In this document: piece by piece, positions 24,108 through 35,786 of the stretch | Layout of the letters: each line of letters starts with the position of its first letter | Position numbering within the stretch: the first letter of the stretch is position 1 | Position numbers and translations under genes: made by a program | Source: Choristoneura fumiferana | Lineage: Eukaryota; Arthropoda; Insecta; Lepidoptera; Tortricidae | Length of the DNA: 64,000 nucleotides | NCBI RefSeq assembly: GCF_025370935.1 | Contig: NC_133500.1 | Location: forward strand, 63,317 to 127,316 | Reading direction: 5' to 3' | Notes under the pieces: generated by a model | What the model was told of the DNA's origin: nothing | Database searches by the model: none | Seen by the model: the letters and a program-made list of their open reading frames with translations, nothing else

Positions 24108-24420
24108 ATCATTATCATGTCAGCCGAAAGACGTCCACTGCTGGATATAGGCCTCCCCCAAGGCTCTCCACTCAGACCGGTCTTGTGCTTTCCGCATCCA
24201 TCGCGATCCTGCGATCTTAACCAGGTCGTCGCTCCATCTCGTTGTAGGCCTACCGACAGCTCGTCTCCCGGTCCGCGGACGCCATTCGAGAACCTTCTGA
24301 CCCGTTGCGAGTACTGGACCATGGTGGACTCAGTAGCTTTTTTAATCAGGTCAGTCCAGCGAGTTGGTGATCGCCGCGTGCCTTCTTGCCTTGAGTTCAC
24401 ATTACTAGAGATGTGACCAA
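24108..24420 (-). mobile_element. 3' end of an RTE-like LINE, minus strand
   Basis: On the minus strand the frame includes SPTRWTDLIKKATEST and a decayed sequence downstream, ending at an atgatgatgatg tail. RTE-type ORF2 proteins end with a similar RWxDD-type stretch and an ATG-repeat tail. The second haplotype copy (47958-48250) has a different set of indels. A short piece of the same element is at 63394-63503. Confidence 0.6.
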
Positions 24421-24541
24421 AGAACTTCAGTTTACGACATCCAATAAGCATTGCTATAGAGTCTATAGTATAGACAAAGCAAAATTATTTACAATGGCAA
24501 GGTTCTACAGTGACCTAGAAATCAAGTTGGTTGTCTACTTA

Positions 24542-24948
24542 TACCGTAAACTGCTTCAACTTTGCCCTCTGGCCCCAACATTGCCTGATTTGATTTAGAG
24601 TCGATAACTTAGCACTCTTATAGGTTTTAAACTTTTATCTACACGGGAATATTATTACCGGGCTAAGTTATCGACTCTAAATCAACTCAGGCAATGTTGG
24701 GGCCAGAGGGCAAAGTTGAAGCAGTTTACCCGTTAACTGCTTCAACTTTGCCCTCTGGCCCCAACATTGCCTGATTCCATTTAGAGTCGATAACTAAGCA
24801 CTCTTATAGGTTTTAAGCTTTTACCTACAAGGGAATTATTATTACGGGGGGATAAAAGCTTAAAAACATAAAGGGTGCTAAGTTATCGACTCTAAATCGA
24901 ATCAGGCAATGTTGGGGCCAGAGGGCAATGTTGAAGCAGTTTACGGTA
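24542..24948. mobile_element. Two tandem TIR elements, only in copy 1
   Basis: Each unit begins near taccgtaaactgcttcaac or cgttaactgcttcaac and ends near gaagcagtttac. Arms include tgccctctggccccaacatt and gatttagagtcgataac. The units meet near 24730. The second haplotype lacks both at about 48390, reading cttatatatatcgac. A third member lies at 63733-63938. They are non-coding and MITE-like. Confidence 0.7.
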
Positions 24949-26160
24949 TATATCGACAAACCCGCTTACAGTCTTAACAATTCTACGCTTTACTGTGCCA
25001 TATCTCTTCTTATCGCATTTTTATCGCGTTTTTTACGACAGAGTGCAATATTTTCCACGTCCTACCAATTCACTCTCAGAAAAGAATACAAAATTGTAAC
25101 GAGAGCTGTTTAAAGTTTTCATTTTATAAGGCATTATTTTTCCTATCTTGTTGAAGCAATCTTAACCTAACGCCATAAAATCTTGCTTCACAAACTGTCA
25201 AACCTGTCAAGTGCGAGTTAAACTTGTGCATTAAGGGTTCCGTACGGAAAAAAAGTTTTTGTTGTTTTTGTACGTAATTTTTTTTTGTTCACTGTACTTT
25301 TTGTTAACTTTACTTACACTGTTATCCAAGTTAGTACATGTGTATACCTACTAAATTTCAAACCAATTTGACCACTGATAATGAGTTAAATTCTATTTTC
25401 ATTTGACGACCGGATGGCCAAGTGGTTAGAGAACCTGACTACGAAGCTTAAGGTCCCGGGTTCGATTCCACATAGATTCCAAATTCTGATTAGATATGTT
25501 TCGTCAAAATCGGTTGAGCCGTTTTTGAGATATTAAACTTTGAAGTGACAAAGTCGAGGTTTTCCAACTTTTTGTTGGTTATGATATGTTATATACCTAC
25601 CTATAAGAGGGGAAAACGAGCATGCGGTTCACTAGATGGGAAGCAATAACCACCGCTGATGGACACTGGAAACATGATAATAAAATAAAAGTTAAGTAAA
25701 AACTTGTACTTTAATATTTTTATACAGCATGTTCCAAGGCCTGATGTCGCCGAATTTCATAATTCTATACTTACCATTAAATTATAGTTCTACTATGTAG
25801 ATTTTTTTTATGGCTTTTGCCTGATAACACACCTTTGAAAGATATATTTTGACGAAATACCATAACGGGACTTATCACGCTATTTTTACACGAGTAATAT
25901 TTACCTCGACGTTTCGGCAACGTTACAGTTGCCGGGGTCACGAGTAGACTGAAGTGTGGGGTGTCAAGTCTGCCTAGCAGCGCGAGTTCTTCGAACTACC
26001 CGCACTTGATCACTAATAGTACCGGCACTCGTATCACGAACTACCCGCACTTGGTCACTTTTATTAGTCACCCTATCACACCGACACACAACACTAACAA
26101 CGTCCGATCGTCCCTCCGAACATTCATCCCGACGCCGACACTAAATAAATAAATAAATAT

Positions 26161-26440
26161 AGGTCATCAATCATCCCAGCTATATACGTCCCGGTGGCAC
26201 ATCTTTCAGAACAAGAGTTGGGCCATAGTTCCACGCGGGCCCAGTGCGGATTGGGAACTTCAACGCATTGAATCGCTTCGAGGTTTGTGCAGGTTTCCTC
26301 ACGATGTTTTCCTTCACCGAAAGCTTGTAAATTTCAAATGTAATTACATGATTTCGAAAACTCAGACGGTGCGAGCCGGGGTTTAACCACGACCCTCTGC
26401 TTGAGAGGCGATAGGTCTAAACTAGGCCACCACGGCTCCT
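26161..26440 (-). mobile_element. SINE C insertion, only in copy 1
   Basis: Minus-strand SINE C lies between flanks that are joined in the second haplotype (about 49568). The edges aaatat and taatatta suggest a short AT-rich target duplication. The copy carries many small deletions. Confidence 0.65.
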
Positions 26441-26764
26441 AATATTAGGTACTTGTGAAAAATAGCGTGATAAGTCGGTGATTTGATATGAGTGAATCAC
26501 GAAAGTTTGAAACGTTATATATTTGACGAACTTTAAAGCTTATTTTTTCAGGTTCAGAATTGTAATTTGAATTTCTATTGGATACTGATTCTCAGAAGTT
26601 ATCCTATATGGGTTCCATTTATCTTAGAGCTATGGAACCCTACATGATATGAACATGATGATGGAGTGAAACAAGAGTGATTTAAAGTAGAGTTATGTTG
26701 CGAACTTTAATCTTATCGTATGCATCGCTCGTGCTCAATTTTTGGATAGTGGTAATATCTATAA

Positions 26765-27185
26765 TTTAAATGCGAAAGTTTGTGAGCGAGTGAGAGAGTA
26801 GTTTGTTACTCCTTCACGCTGAAACGCTGGACGGATTTGGATGAAATTTGGCAAAAAGTTAATAACTGGATTAATAGGATACTTTTTCCCGATGTTCCCA
26901 CGGGATAGGGATAAAATTTCGAAATAACAACCGCCAGGGCTTAGAGTCATGAAATTTGGTATTAGGAGGCTGGGCATCTGGAATAACACATAGGCTACTT
27001 TTTATTCCGATATTCCCACGGGATAGGGATAAATCTCAAAATAACAACCGATTGGCTTAGAGTCATGAAATTTGACATGATTGTTTTTAATGTAACGTCA
27101 ATGAAAGCCACGATTTAATTTTTGGGAATTTTCACGGGAATTTTTAAAAATCCCGAAATTTCAGCTGCTGGAGTATACTAATATA
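26765..27185 (+). repeat. Dispersed repeat D in intron 1 of gene B
   Basis: It begins with aatgcgaaagtttgtgagcg, has ctccttcacgctgaaacgc and ggatttggatgaaatttggc, then two blocks with gttcccacgggatagggata, and ends at cgaaatttcagctgctggag. Further pieces are at 28200-28560 and 29085-29200. It is a very common type of lepidopteran repeat. Its class was not determined. Confidence 0.6.
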
Positions 27186-27684
27186 ATTCACACGATAATC
27201 ATAATCATCATCGTCCCAGGCTTTATACCGCCCACTGCTCACAGAATAAAAGGGTTTGGGCTAAAATTCCCACGCGGGCCCAGTGCGGATTAGGAAATTC
27301 ACATTACACCATGTGCTTCGCAGCTTTGTGCTGGTTTCATTACGGTGTTTTCTTCCATTGTAAAGCTCGTGGTAAAGGGTCTGTACAATAGTAAAACTGC
27401 CCCTGGTAAATTGTAATGTCATTATACCTTTCAAGCACGGAACCTATCAGAAAAAATATTTTTTAGCGAAAATAATAAGCAGTTTAATTTCTTTGAAAAT
27501 TGTATACATATAATATGTACCTACTTAATCGTAATTAGGTACTTAATTCTCAAAAAAATCAAAGTTCGAACTCATTACGAGTCATACGTAATAATACACA
27601 TAACGAGATTAACGAAGACCACCATAAAATTTTTGAGATTCCCGGTAATTTAGAAAAAATCTGAAATATCATTCTCAATTTTAG

Positions 27685-28154
27685 CTGATTCAAGGAACAA
27701 TCCAAACGGATGGCTAGAGAACCTAAAGAGGCGTTTGATGATCGACAACTACGACTACCAACCATCCAGCGGTGACTTGGAACTGCGAGCAATGAACAAG
27801 AACCCTTCAGAAGCACCAATGGAACTGGAAACTACAACTGAAGCCACTACAGTAGACTATGACATATTAGACGAACAAGACAAAGTAGACGCACCAATAC
27901 AATTCGTTTATGATTCAGCTGAGAAGAATCATGAGAAAGCTGATGTTTACAATGACATCAGCACTGTCCATAGTCTTTACGCGCCACGTCATCGATTTAA
28001 TGATGTTTACTTCGCTCCTCCTGACCCGCAGAACTCTATAGAAGAGCAAGATAATGACCATGGTATTTCAAGGAATGATCTGCAGATATATTTGAAGGAT
28101 ACGAAGAAGCAAGACCCTCTTGTGGCCAAAAATGTCAGTTATAAAGTTATCCAG
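27685..28154 (+). CDS. Gene B exon 2, copy 1
   Basis: Acceptor ctcaattttag, donor CAG|GTATGT. The exon has 470 bases, entered in phase 1 and left in phase 0. It encodes GWLENLKRRLMIDNYDYQ near the start and an acidic body, including YAPRHRFNDVYFAPPDPQ. See the gene entries for the context. Confidence 0.8.
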
Positions 28155-28895
28155 GTATGTTTGGGATATAAGCAATCTTAATCCTATGATATATAAGAGA
28201 AATGATGATGAGTGTGTGTGTATAAGCTGAAAGAATTTAAAATGCGAGAGTATGTGAGCGGGTGTGTGTGTTTGTGTATGGCTGGACAGATTATGAAGAA
28301 AGTATGTAGATGCTTAATTTCTGGAATAACACATGGGCTACTTTTTGTCCCGATATTCCTTCGGGATAGAGACAACAATTTGACATCGCAACTGTTGGGT
28401 TTAAAGTTAAATTAAGCACAGTTGCACTAAGCAAGGTCGATGAAGACCACGATGTTAATTTTGAGAATTCCCCTGGGAGTTTCGTATACTTACCTAATTC
28501 TGGAATTTCAATTGAACTACCGGATTTATTATGATGCCGGCATGCGAAGCCGCGGGTAATGTCAAGTGGGTAAATCACAGACCTTATATCGAGATAGACC
28601 GTAAGAGTTCACCTACCTTGAGTGTAAAATGATCCACGGTCAAAGTTTTGTCCGACCTAAATGCGCGATGCGCTTTGAAAAAGCCGCTGCTAGAGTCGCG
28701 GCGGCAGGCCTTTGAATCGGTTCCGCGCGTCTTTGAATCGGTACCGTGCGATCTTGATTTTTCCCATCACTAAATCTCGCTCGTGACGTCATCGTATGCA
28801 CGAAAAATTCGACACGCTAGGTTCTCATATAGTTTGAAGCTTTCGTCGATCTCGATATAAGGTCTGCGGGTAAATAGAGCTTAACCCGTTTGCAG

Positions 28896-29075
28896 CCATC
28901 CTCGCTGTCGCGTCGCGCCGGCAGTGCAGCCCCCCGCTTTGTCGAAGAGGTCGGCGCCACCGGCGTCTCCTTACTCAGCGTCGACGGAGCCCCCTTCCCC
29001 GAGTTCCAGCTGCCTTCAGCACGGAGACAGTACCAGGCGGTCAAAGGCAGTGCCTCGGAAGACTGGCTTGATTAG
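28896..29075 (+). CDS. Gene B exon 3 (terminal), copy 1
   Basis: The exon follows the acceptor acccgtttgcag in phase 0 and encodes 59 residues, including GATGVSLLSVDGAPFPEF and the end GSASEDWLD before TAG. It is GC-rich relative to the introns, as expected of an exon. Confidence 0.75.
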   Translation, partial: PSSLSRRAGSAAPRFVEEVGATGVSLLSVDGAPFPEFQLPSARRQYQAVKGSASEDWLD

Positions 29076-29259
29076 CATTAGCTATAGCTTAATAATCCTA
29101 CTAATATGAAAGTTTGTGAGTGAGTATGTTTGTTACTCCTTCACGCTGAAACGGCTGAACGGATTTGGATGAAGTTTGGTATATTATCGCCCTTGTAGCT
29201 ACTTAACAAAGTTCTAGCCCACTAGACTTGTTTTCTTCTTTTTAGTATTTTATTGTTTT

Positions 29260-29765
29260 ATTTCACACTTTTTTAATAGTTCTGTGAAAATGGAAGATTA
29301 AAACTATTATAACCCATATAAATTAGAATGGGCTTATTATTAGCTTTCATTTGATACCTCACTCGACAGGTTTAAATAATTTATTTTTTTTTGAAAACTT
29401 ACAATTTGGCGCCAAAAATCCGCCATTTTGATTTTTCAAGAATTTCGTACCCAGTGCCACTCGCGTCATTAAGAAGAATCCAATGACGTGTCATTTATCA
29501 AAATCGATTCAGCCGTTGAGTAGTTACGAGAGGACACATAGGAATGGACATACATGCCCCATGCAAGTTTCACCAAATTACGATATTTGTTTGATCAACT
29601 GAATTCATTGCCTCTTATAGTCTGCCATGTAATGCAACTTATATGCAAGTGTTCTTGAATGGTCTAAATGGAGCTGAACTGATGGAACAATTAGAATTTT
29701 TAGGGACACTATTTGTATACAAAGTAGGCCGCATACTGCAAAAGTTTAACCATCATCTTAACAGC
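29260..29765. other. Gene-free stretch after gene B, copy 1
   Basis: It is shared with 58540-59105 of copy 2, where a 6.2 kb block separates it from gene B. It includes ttggcgccaaaaatccgcca and atcgattcagccgttgagta, typical of dispersed repeats. No gene was seen. Confidence 0.45.
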
Positions 29766-30084
29766 TATACCTGGTGTGGCAATATTAGCAAATAACTAGA
29801 TCATAGATCATACTCCTCAAACTGAACAACTTCTCAGCGACTTTTAAAAATAATTAGTTTAAAATTCTTATTACACTTTTAAGTTTATTCGAAGAAGCAA
29901 TGTAAAGCAAAATGCTTGATGTTTGTAGCGTGACAGGCGACGTCAGTTGTGTTCTAGGATGGCGTCTAGATGGCGTACATTGATAGCATTATTTAATTAT
30001 ATGAAAAAAGGAAAATCCAAAGACTCTATTATTTTAAAAATCGCTGAACTAATGTTGTTTATATGGGTTATGGTATGGGTCCCA

Positions 30085-30184
30085 NNNNNNNNNNNNNNNN
30101 NNNNNNNNNNNNNNNNNNNNNNNNNNNNNNNNNNNNNNNNNNNNNNNNNNNNNNNNNNNNNNNNNNNNNNNNNNNNNNNNNNNN
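30085..30184. other. Assembly gap of 100 N
   Basis: Exactly 100 N separate haplotype copy 1 from the BEL/Pao element. A fixed 100-base gap usually means a scaffold join of unknown size. Confidence 0.98.
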
Positions 30185-30613
30185 AATGAGCTCTTGTTGA
30201 GCTGTTGAGCCTCTGCCACTGAGTCTGCTCCTGTGAGGATTATCATCAACGAAGATCTCGTCGCATGACGTGTGCTGCGTGTGAATTCGGATGCGATTAC
30301 CTCCCAATCGTCCGCTAGTTAGCAACACCGTCCGTATAGCTATGAATGGACTTGACCTCAGCCCGTAGGTATTAGTATTTAATTCATATACCTGAACATC
30401 GTGTGACGGATCCTCCCTCCAGAGGATTAATTGATATTTCCTATCATCTGGGTGAACAAATGTTTGACGAAACATCATTTTGATGTCAGTAGTGAATACC
30501 ACTTGATGACGTCGAAAATTTAAAATGATTTTAGTGATATCATTTTGAAGAGGTTGCCAGAGTGAAGGCATTGATTGAGTGACACACCTGTCGCCCTGAT
30601 CCGTCGAATACAA
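30185..30613 (-). pseudogene. BEL/Pao reverse transcriptase fragment
   Basis: The palm region includes TDIKMMFRQTFVHPDDRKYQ and LILWRED. Further on, the frame reaches FVDD, the YxDD-type catalytic box, and then shifts, with the expected continuation in another frame. The fragment is cut by the gap. It lacks fingers and connection parts. Confidence 0.8.
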
Positions 30614-30763
30614 CTCTGATTTTATCTGTGCCTCGTTTGAATTTTTACCGTGATGCGGTATGACAAAATGTTCTGAGTTAAATGAAAATCCGATTTTGAC
30701 ATATGACCGAGAGTTTCGTACTCTCTCATGAAATCTTTATACTTGGAGGCGAAAAGTGCGTCC

Positions 30764-31600
30764 TTAGACATTTTTCTCTCCAAAGCTCGCAACCTTTTCA
30801 TTGCAAGCGACCTTGACTCGCCTAATGATGAGACGTGTTGAAAGTAACGGTAACCTGACTATGTATTTGCCGTCAGGCAGACGTTGAGTAGTGGAAATGT
30901 ACAACCTTTCGCATTCCATGTGATCTGGATGAACTGCAGGCTTCGAAGGCGGCTCCTCGACCTTCCAAAACCGCTCGAGCACCTCCTCGAGTCTAGTGGC
31001 GTGCAGGCCGTAGTCCTCCACGGACGTACCCGCTGACTGTGATGACGTCACCGCTGACTGGTGAGTCGAGGTCAATGAACCCATGATGACATGCCCAAAG
31101 CATGTCCCGTAGGCTGCTATTCCTGGAACGTGAGTGGAAATCTTTGAACCATCGAGTACATAATTTAATATGTCAGTACCTAAAATGATGTCCACATCTG
31201 AGGCTTTGTCAAACTTGCCATCAGCTAATATGATATGTGACAACCGTAATTGATCTTTGAGCTGAGTGTCATATGATGGAATGTTTCCCGTTAGTGAATA
31301 CATGACTGAAGCTATTGTACTAATAATGGGTACCTGTTTACCTACAGGTTTGATTATTAATTTGACTATTGAACCAGGTACCTTTACCCTTTGCTGACCA
31401 ATTCCATAAATATTATTACCATTAGACTGTTGGTGTAATTTTAACCTTTGAACTATTGACTGTTTAATTACTGAGACACTCGCCCCGGTGTCGAGTAAGG
31501 CCCTAACCTTAAAATAATTGCCATCACCTGATTTCACCATTACTACCGCCGTGGGACAAATGGTGACTGGTAATGACTGTGTCACACCAACAGTGGTAGC
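30764..31600 (-). pseudogene. BEL/Pao aspartic protease region
   Basis: The frame contains ALLDTGASVSVI, the D-T-G active-site loop of retroviral-type aspartic proteases, and IILGTDIL, the hydrophobic-G motif of the second half. This matches the peptidase of BEL/Pao elements. An in-frame TGA at 31604-31606 separates it from the Pro/Gln-rich stretch encoded at 31607-31843 in the same frame. Confidence 0.8.
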
Positions 31601-31907
31601 ATCTCATTGAGGAGATGGTGGAGATTGGGGAGGAATGGGGCTGACCCGCTGCCCATACCTTAGTGCCTGATACTCAGACTGAGCCCACTGTGCCCTTGCC
31701 CCTACCGGAGGCCTTGGCCGGTAAGCTGCCATCGCCTGAGCTGATGGAGCTTCCTGGTACAGTGGTTGAGTCACTGGTACATCTGAGTGGCCGCCCTGGC
31801 TCGGTTGAGGTGCACACACAAGTGGGTAGCCACCCTGGCCCACGCCTTGTGCATGATGCTGGGGTTGCCTGCCCGGTGACTGACGCTGGGCGATTGCCTA
31901 CCGTGGC

Positions 31908-33167
31908 CTAATGTTGACACCACAGGTTGGTCCCTTTCAGGTGATTCCCTAGCCTTAGGAGCTGCCCTGCATTACAAATGAGTGAGTTGTGCTCAGGAGA
32001 CTTGCAGTGCAGACACCAATTCCGTTGACTGCAGTCCCTAGCATAGTGCAACCTCAAGCACTTAAAACAGTGACCACTACGTTTTGCCCACGCCTTGCGT
32101 GCTACTGGTGACATACTTAGAAACACTGCGCATCTATATAATGAGTGGTCCCCACTACAAAATGAACATGATGAAATAGAATTCACCTGATGAACTTGGT
32201 GCACTCCGCGTGCTGGCCTGCCACGTGCCCCCGAGGTGGACGCACCCTGCCGTCCTCGTCGTGGTGGTGGCCGGTGGTAGCTTCTCCCTGAAGCCGCTTC
32301 TGGTGTTGGTGACACGGCGAGCTGCACCCTGCATTGCTCGTCGAGTACCTCGAGCAGTTGATGAACACTGGGTAGAACTTGATGACACGTCCCATACCGC
32401 TGTTCAAATGCTGACCTGATCAATGTTGGCAGCTTCTGTATGATTAAAAACACAATTAAATATGACCATTCGTTAATTGGTTGTTTGAGCTTTTCCAATG
32501 CCTGAATAGACTCTCGGAGAGGATCATAGAAATCTGACCTTAACCTCTCAACATTGTTAATGACCGGTAGGTTGGTGATCTGTGACAAGTATGTATCTAC
32601 CAGCATCCTGTGGTTCTGATACCTATCTGTGAGCAATTTCAGTGCCACTGAATAATTTTGACCATCCATCGGTAGCTGACGTATGAGCGACAGAGCTTCA
32701 CCTGACAGCGATGCTCGCAAATAAAAATGCTTCTCCGAATCTGAAATGTCCCGTGAATGGACCAAGGATTGAAAGAGATCAAAAAATGACATCCACTCCA
32801 TTGGCCTGCCGCTAAACTTAGGCAGTTCAATGGAGGCAACTTTGCCATTACCTGGCTATGATGACGTATCCTAGGCTCGTCTGCGGACCCCCTGCCCTCC
32901 GATGCCTGCTCCAACTTGACAAGTAACTTATTGATTTCACTGAACTGTGCGTGAATTGTTCCATTTCTCCCTCAGGAATCTCCTCTGAGGGAAAGACCAA
33001 GCAACGCCTCATATGCTAGTACGAACTGATTATAATATGAACCGAAATTACGTTTAGCTACTGCCACCGCTGATGTTACCTTGGGCTTCGCTTATTGTAC
33101 TAGCGAAATCTGTCAGCATGCGATATTTCGACATAAATTGAATCTTGGCATGAATTTTAGGAGGCAT
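31908..33167 (-). pseudogene. BEL/Pao gag region
   Basis: A possible start is the ATG at 33167 (MPPKIHAKIQ). The main frame, 32801-31908, includes FFDLFQSLVHSRDISDSEKH and LSGEALSLI, typical of BEL/Pao Gag, then cysteine motifs CSFCSGDHSLYRC, CFKCLRLHYARDC and CLHCKSPEHNSLIC that look like zinc knuckles. At least two frame breaks occur, one near 32800-32850. It binds element RNA in intact relatives; this copy is broken. Confidence 0.75.
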
Positions 33168-33994
33168 ATTGACGTAAATGAATAAAGTACTTGATTTGTT
33201 TAAATCAAATAAATAACCTCTGAATTCAATGACAAACGATAAATGCTTACACTGAATAACAATAGTCACACCCTGTGAGCTACACTTATTTTAAACTACC
33301 TACCTAAAAGTTACCTTTAACAACAATCGACGCGCAATACAACAATAAATCTCACTGTTTGATCAAATTAAACACAACTGTATTTAAACTTAAACCTCAC
33401 TAAAACAGCATTGTTTACTTATGCCGTAATGATTAACTGATAACGTGAAAATAAGATTATTGATTACAGATAACGATTGTTGATTATTGATAAATAAATG
33501 ACATTTGACACAATGAACGAATGAATGAGTCAGTTATGCGCTCATCTGACCATAGATAATGCAACTCGCAAGTTGTCCGAATTGATCGGAGTGAAGTGAA
33601 TGACAATTTATAAAAAACACTTAAAGTCTTTGAATGAATGAATGAGAATGTGATTGACTTGCCGAGTTCCGTCCGTTCTCCGATGATTTGTGTGATGACT
33701 TGCTTGCTTGTTTGCTACTTGCAACAAGATGGCGGCGCGAAATTTCTTCCAATGAATGAATATTTCGAGTGTCAATACCTATTGCACTATTTAAACCGCA
33801 CTTTCACTCACTGCGAAAATGACTTAACGCGCACTGAATTTAATGTCTTAATATTATTAATTCAATTTATTGATAATATGATGTGAAGTATGCGCGCGCG
33901 GCGCCCGCCGTGCCGAGATGATAATGAAGTACACGCGCCCTGCGACGTACGTTATCGTGCTGATTCTTTTCTAACGTTCTTCTAACGTTCTGCT
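33168..33994 (-). other. BEL/Pao leader between primer-binding site and gag
   Basis: AT-rich 5' untranslated sequence of the element, with no supported frame. A tgaatgaatgaatg string occurs near 33630. Confidence 0.5.
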
Positions 33995-34013
33995 CCCCTC
34001 ATGGGTTCCACCA
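33995..34013 (-). promoter_or_regulatory. Probable primer-binding site of the BEL/Pao element
   Basis: Four bases after the LTR, the minus strand reads TGGTGGAACCCATGAGGGG. It begins with TGG, the complement of a tRNA 3' CCA. The tRNA was not identified. Confidence 0.6.
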
Positions 34014-34017
34014 AAAA

Positions 34018-34675
34018 TGTTGGCAATTCTCGCCCTGAGAACTGCCGGTGGGTTGATTTTGATTAGATGTGCGTGCGCACCCTGCGTCGCTTATACTTAG
34101 ACCAAACCGCTGGCCTCGCGGGTTCGATGTGCAGGCCGCGCCTTGGTCGTCGCTGATGATGCCGATGTGAAGGCAGACCCTCTCCCGAGCCCCTGGGATC
34201 GGTCTGGACAGCTGCCGCCTCCTGTAGCTAGCTGCCGCCGGTGTCTTGTGAAGGGTTGAGGTTATGACGATGAAATCAAACTGCGATTACGTTCACCACT
34301 ATATTTTCGCGTTACTGATACCGTACAACTGTTTATATCTATAAATATGATTGAGATGACCTTAGATTACTGAAATGACACGATTTGACACTGAGAGCTC
34401 CGCTCTGACCCCGAGATCGCTATAGACGTCCACCCCTCTCAGTGCTTTTGAATGACACAAACGGACAATGAGAGCTCCGCTCTGACCCGACATCGCATAG
34501 ACGTCCAACGCCTCTCAGTGCTTTTAAGTGACTCACCCGGTCGAATGAGTGACACGACCCATTTGACATTACATAGGCTGTCAAAAACAATTAAAAATAT
34601 TTAAGGGTCTATCACACATTCCCGTAAAGTGACTTCTACACGACCGACCTACGATGTTACGTTTTGCGTTAAACA
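34018..34675 (-). repeat. 5' LTR of the BEL/Pao element
   Basis: On the minus strand it begins TGTTTAACGC and ends GCCAACA, a TG...CA form, over 658 bp. The outer edge meets catacttatatcg, where haplotype copy 1 reads aaacatacttatatcg (near 10900). Two blocks containing gagagctccgctctgacc and cctctcagtgcttt repeat within it (34395-34455 and 34470-34525). Confidence 0.7.
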
Positions 34676-35366
34676 CATACTTATATCGTACAAGGCTCAT
34701 TTAGATCGGTCAGTATGGGAAAGTCTGAAACTATAAGACATACGAAAATCTGAAAGAAAGAAAGAAAGAAGAAAGAAAATACATTTATTTAACGCCATAA
34801 AAAACAAACATAGGAACAAACATAAAACAAATAAAGACATACATGACGCTAAATAGGTCTCCACTCAGCATAATGCCACGGCAAGCCGTGGCGCTGATTT
34901 TCAGTGAGGACCTTATCTAAAACTAACTTAAAATAAAAAATTAAAAAAAAGTATAAAATTGTATGGCAACACCGGCTTAAACGGTTCAATCGTGTGCTGT
35001 TGAATTGTTTTAAGTCACCACCAAAAGTATACTAAGTATATAGTATAAGTAGTATAGTGTAAGTAGTGTAGTGTATAGTATAAGTGTAGTACTAGTAAGT
35101 ATATCTGTTCTTAGGAACCATGCCATTTATTTTAGTGACAAGAAAAACTGCATTCATACATTTAAAAAAACACTTATATTCATTTCGGGAATCAAACCCG
35201 GTCGTTTTGAAAAATGAAACGTACATTATTTCTATTTGGATATCGGTAGTGTAGGTCATAAGCAATAAATGTTACTATGAACACGGTATCTAGAATGAAT
35301 AAAATGCATTATATATAATATTCTTCCATAATGTAAGTTTTAGTTTTCAAAACGTCCGGGTTCAAT

Positions 35367-35786
35367 GAGGGCTATCGCGTATGAATTCGCCACTAGAGGC
35401 GCTAGTGTAGCGTGAGGTCTCCGAAATGTCAAATCTCATAGTTTTTGGGTGATCTACGCGGGTTTATTTATAATTAGAATAATTTTGTGAATATTTTGCA
35501 ATATCTGAAATTAATTATGGCAAATATACGTTCCGGGGCAGTGAATGTCTGTGTTTTGAGACAGTTTTGTCTTTCAGAAACCTTTGTCCTCCCTTTTTTC
35601 CGAACAAAGCGGGGACTATGCAACACTGTGGCATGCTCGATATTTTTATGGTACGGTTTTAAGGTGCATTAAATATGATTTAATCTAAACTTTGTTTTCA
35701 CGCCCGTAATAACAGACTTTGAAAGCCATACTTAAAAACCTCACGCTACAGTGCGCCATCTAGTGAGACAAAAAACGATAGCCCTC
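35367..35786. mobile_element. 420-bp TIR element, only in copy 2
   Basis: The termini are gagggctatcg and cgatagccctc. The left arm continues cactagaggcgctagtgtag and cgtgaggt; the right arm, inverted, has cactagatggcgcactgtag and cgtgaggt. It interrupts cgtccgggttcaattcccg, which is whole in copy 1 near 12056. AT flanks both sides, so the target duplication may be two bases. It is non-coding. Confidence 0.75.

Larger units (their letters stand above)
26695..29075 (+). pseudogene. Gene B, haplotype copy 1 (three exons, signal exon frameshifted)
   Basis: The exons are 26695-26751, 27685-28154 and 28896-29075. The first is one base shorter than in copy 2 (57 against 58 bases). This shifts the signal peptide out of frame after MLRT and puts the donor in phase 0, where the next exon needs phase 1. 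The other exons are intact and keep the phases seen in copy 2. Many other one-base differences in this copy sit in homopolymers, so an assembly error is as likely as real loss. Compared with copy 2, exon 2 has, by eye, five replacement and four silent differences, and exon 3 has one extra serine codon. Function unknown, as for 49876-52186. No clear AATAAA was seen within about 200 bp after the stop. Confidence 0.65.
10900..30084. other. Haplotype copy 1 of the duplicated region
   Basis: From atacttatatcgtacaagg onward, this segment aligns by eye, in the same order, with 34676-59579. It ends exactly at the N gap. Differences are scattered substitutions, many one-base indels in homopolymers, and insertions private to one copy. 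Both copies carry gene B. A 100-N gap with homologous sequence running up to it is the pattern of two allelic contigs scaffolded in tandem. A real tandem duplication is the alternative. Confidence 0.8.
30185..34675 (-). mobile_element. BEL/Pao LTR retrotransposon, 3'-truncated by the gap
   Basis: Read on the minus strand the order is 5' LTR (34675-34018), primer-binding site, gag, aspartic protease and reverse transcriptase, cut by the gap. The Gag-protease-RT order and the protease-to-RT layout fit BEL/Pao. Several frame breaks and an in-frame stop make this copy look inactive. It sits at the left edge of haplotype copy 2, so it is a candidate insertion private to that haplotype. RNase H, integrase and the 3' LTR are absent. 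Confidence 0.85.

Noticed and set aside
24047..24451. A 134-codon minus-strand frame that might be a gene.
   Set aside because: It is a decayed LINE 3' end, and the allele breaks the frame.
31663..31911. Plus-strand open frame across the BEL/Pao region.
   Set aside because: It is the antisense of the Pro/Gln-rich gag-protease linker.
32210..32419. Plus-strand and alternative minus-strand frames in the gag region.
   Set aside because: They are shadows of the minus-strand gag frame.
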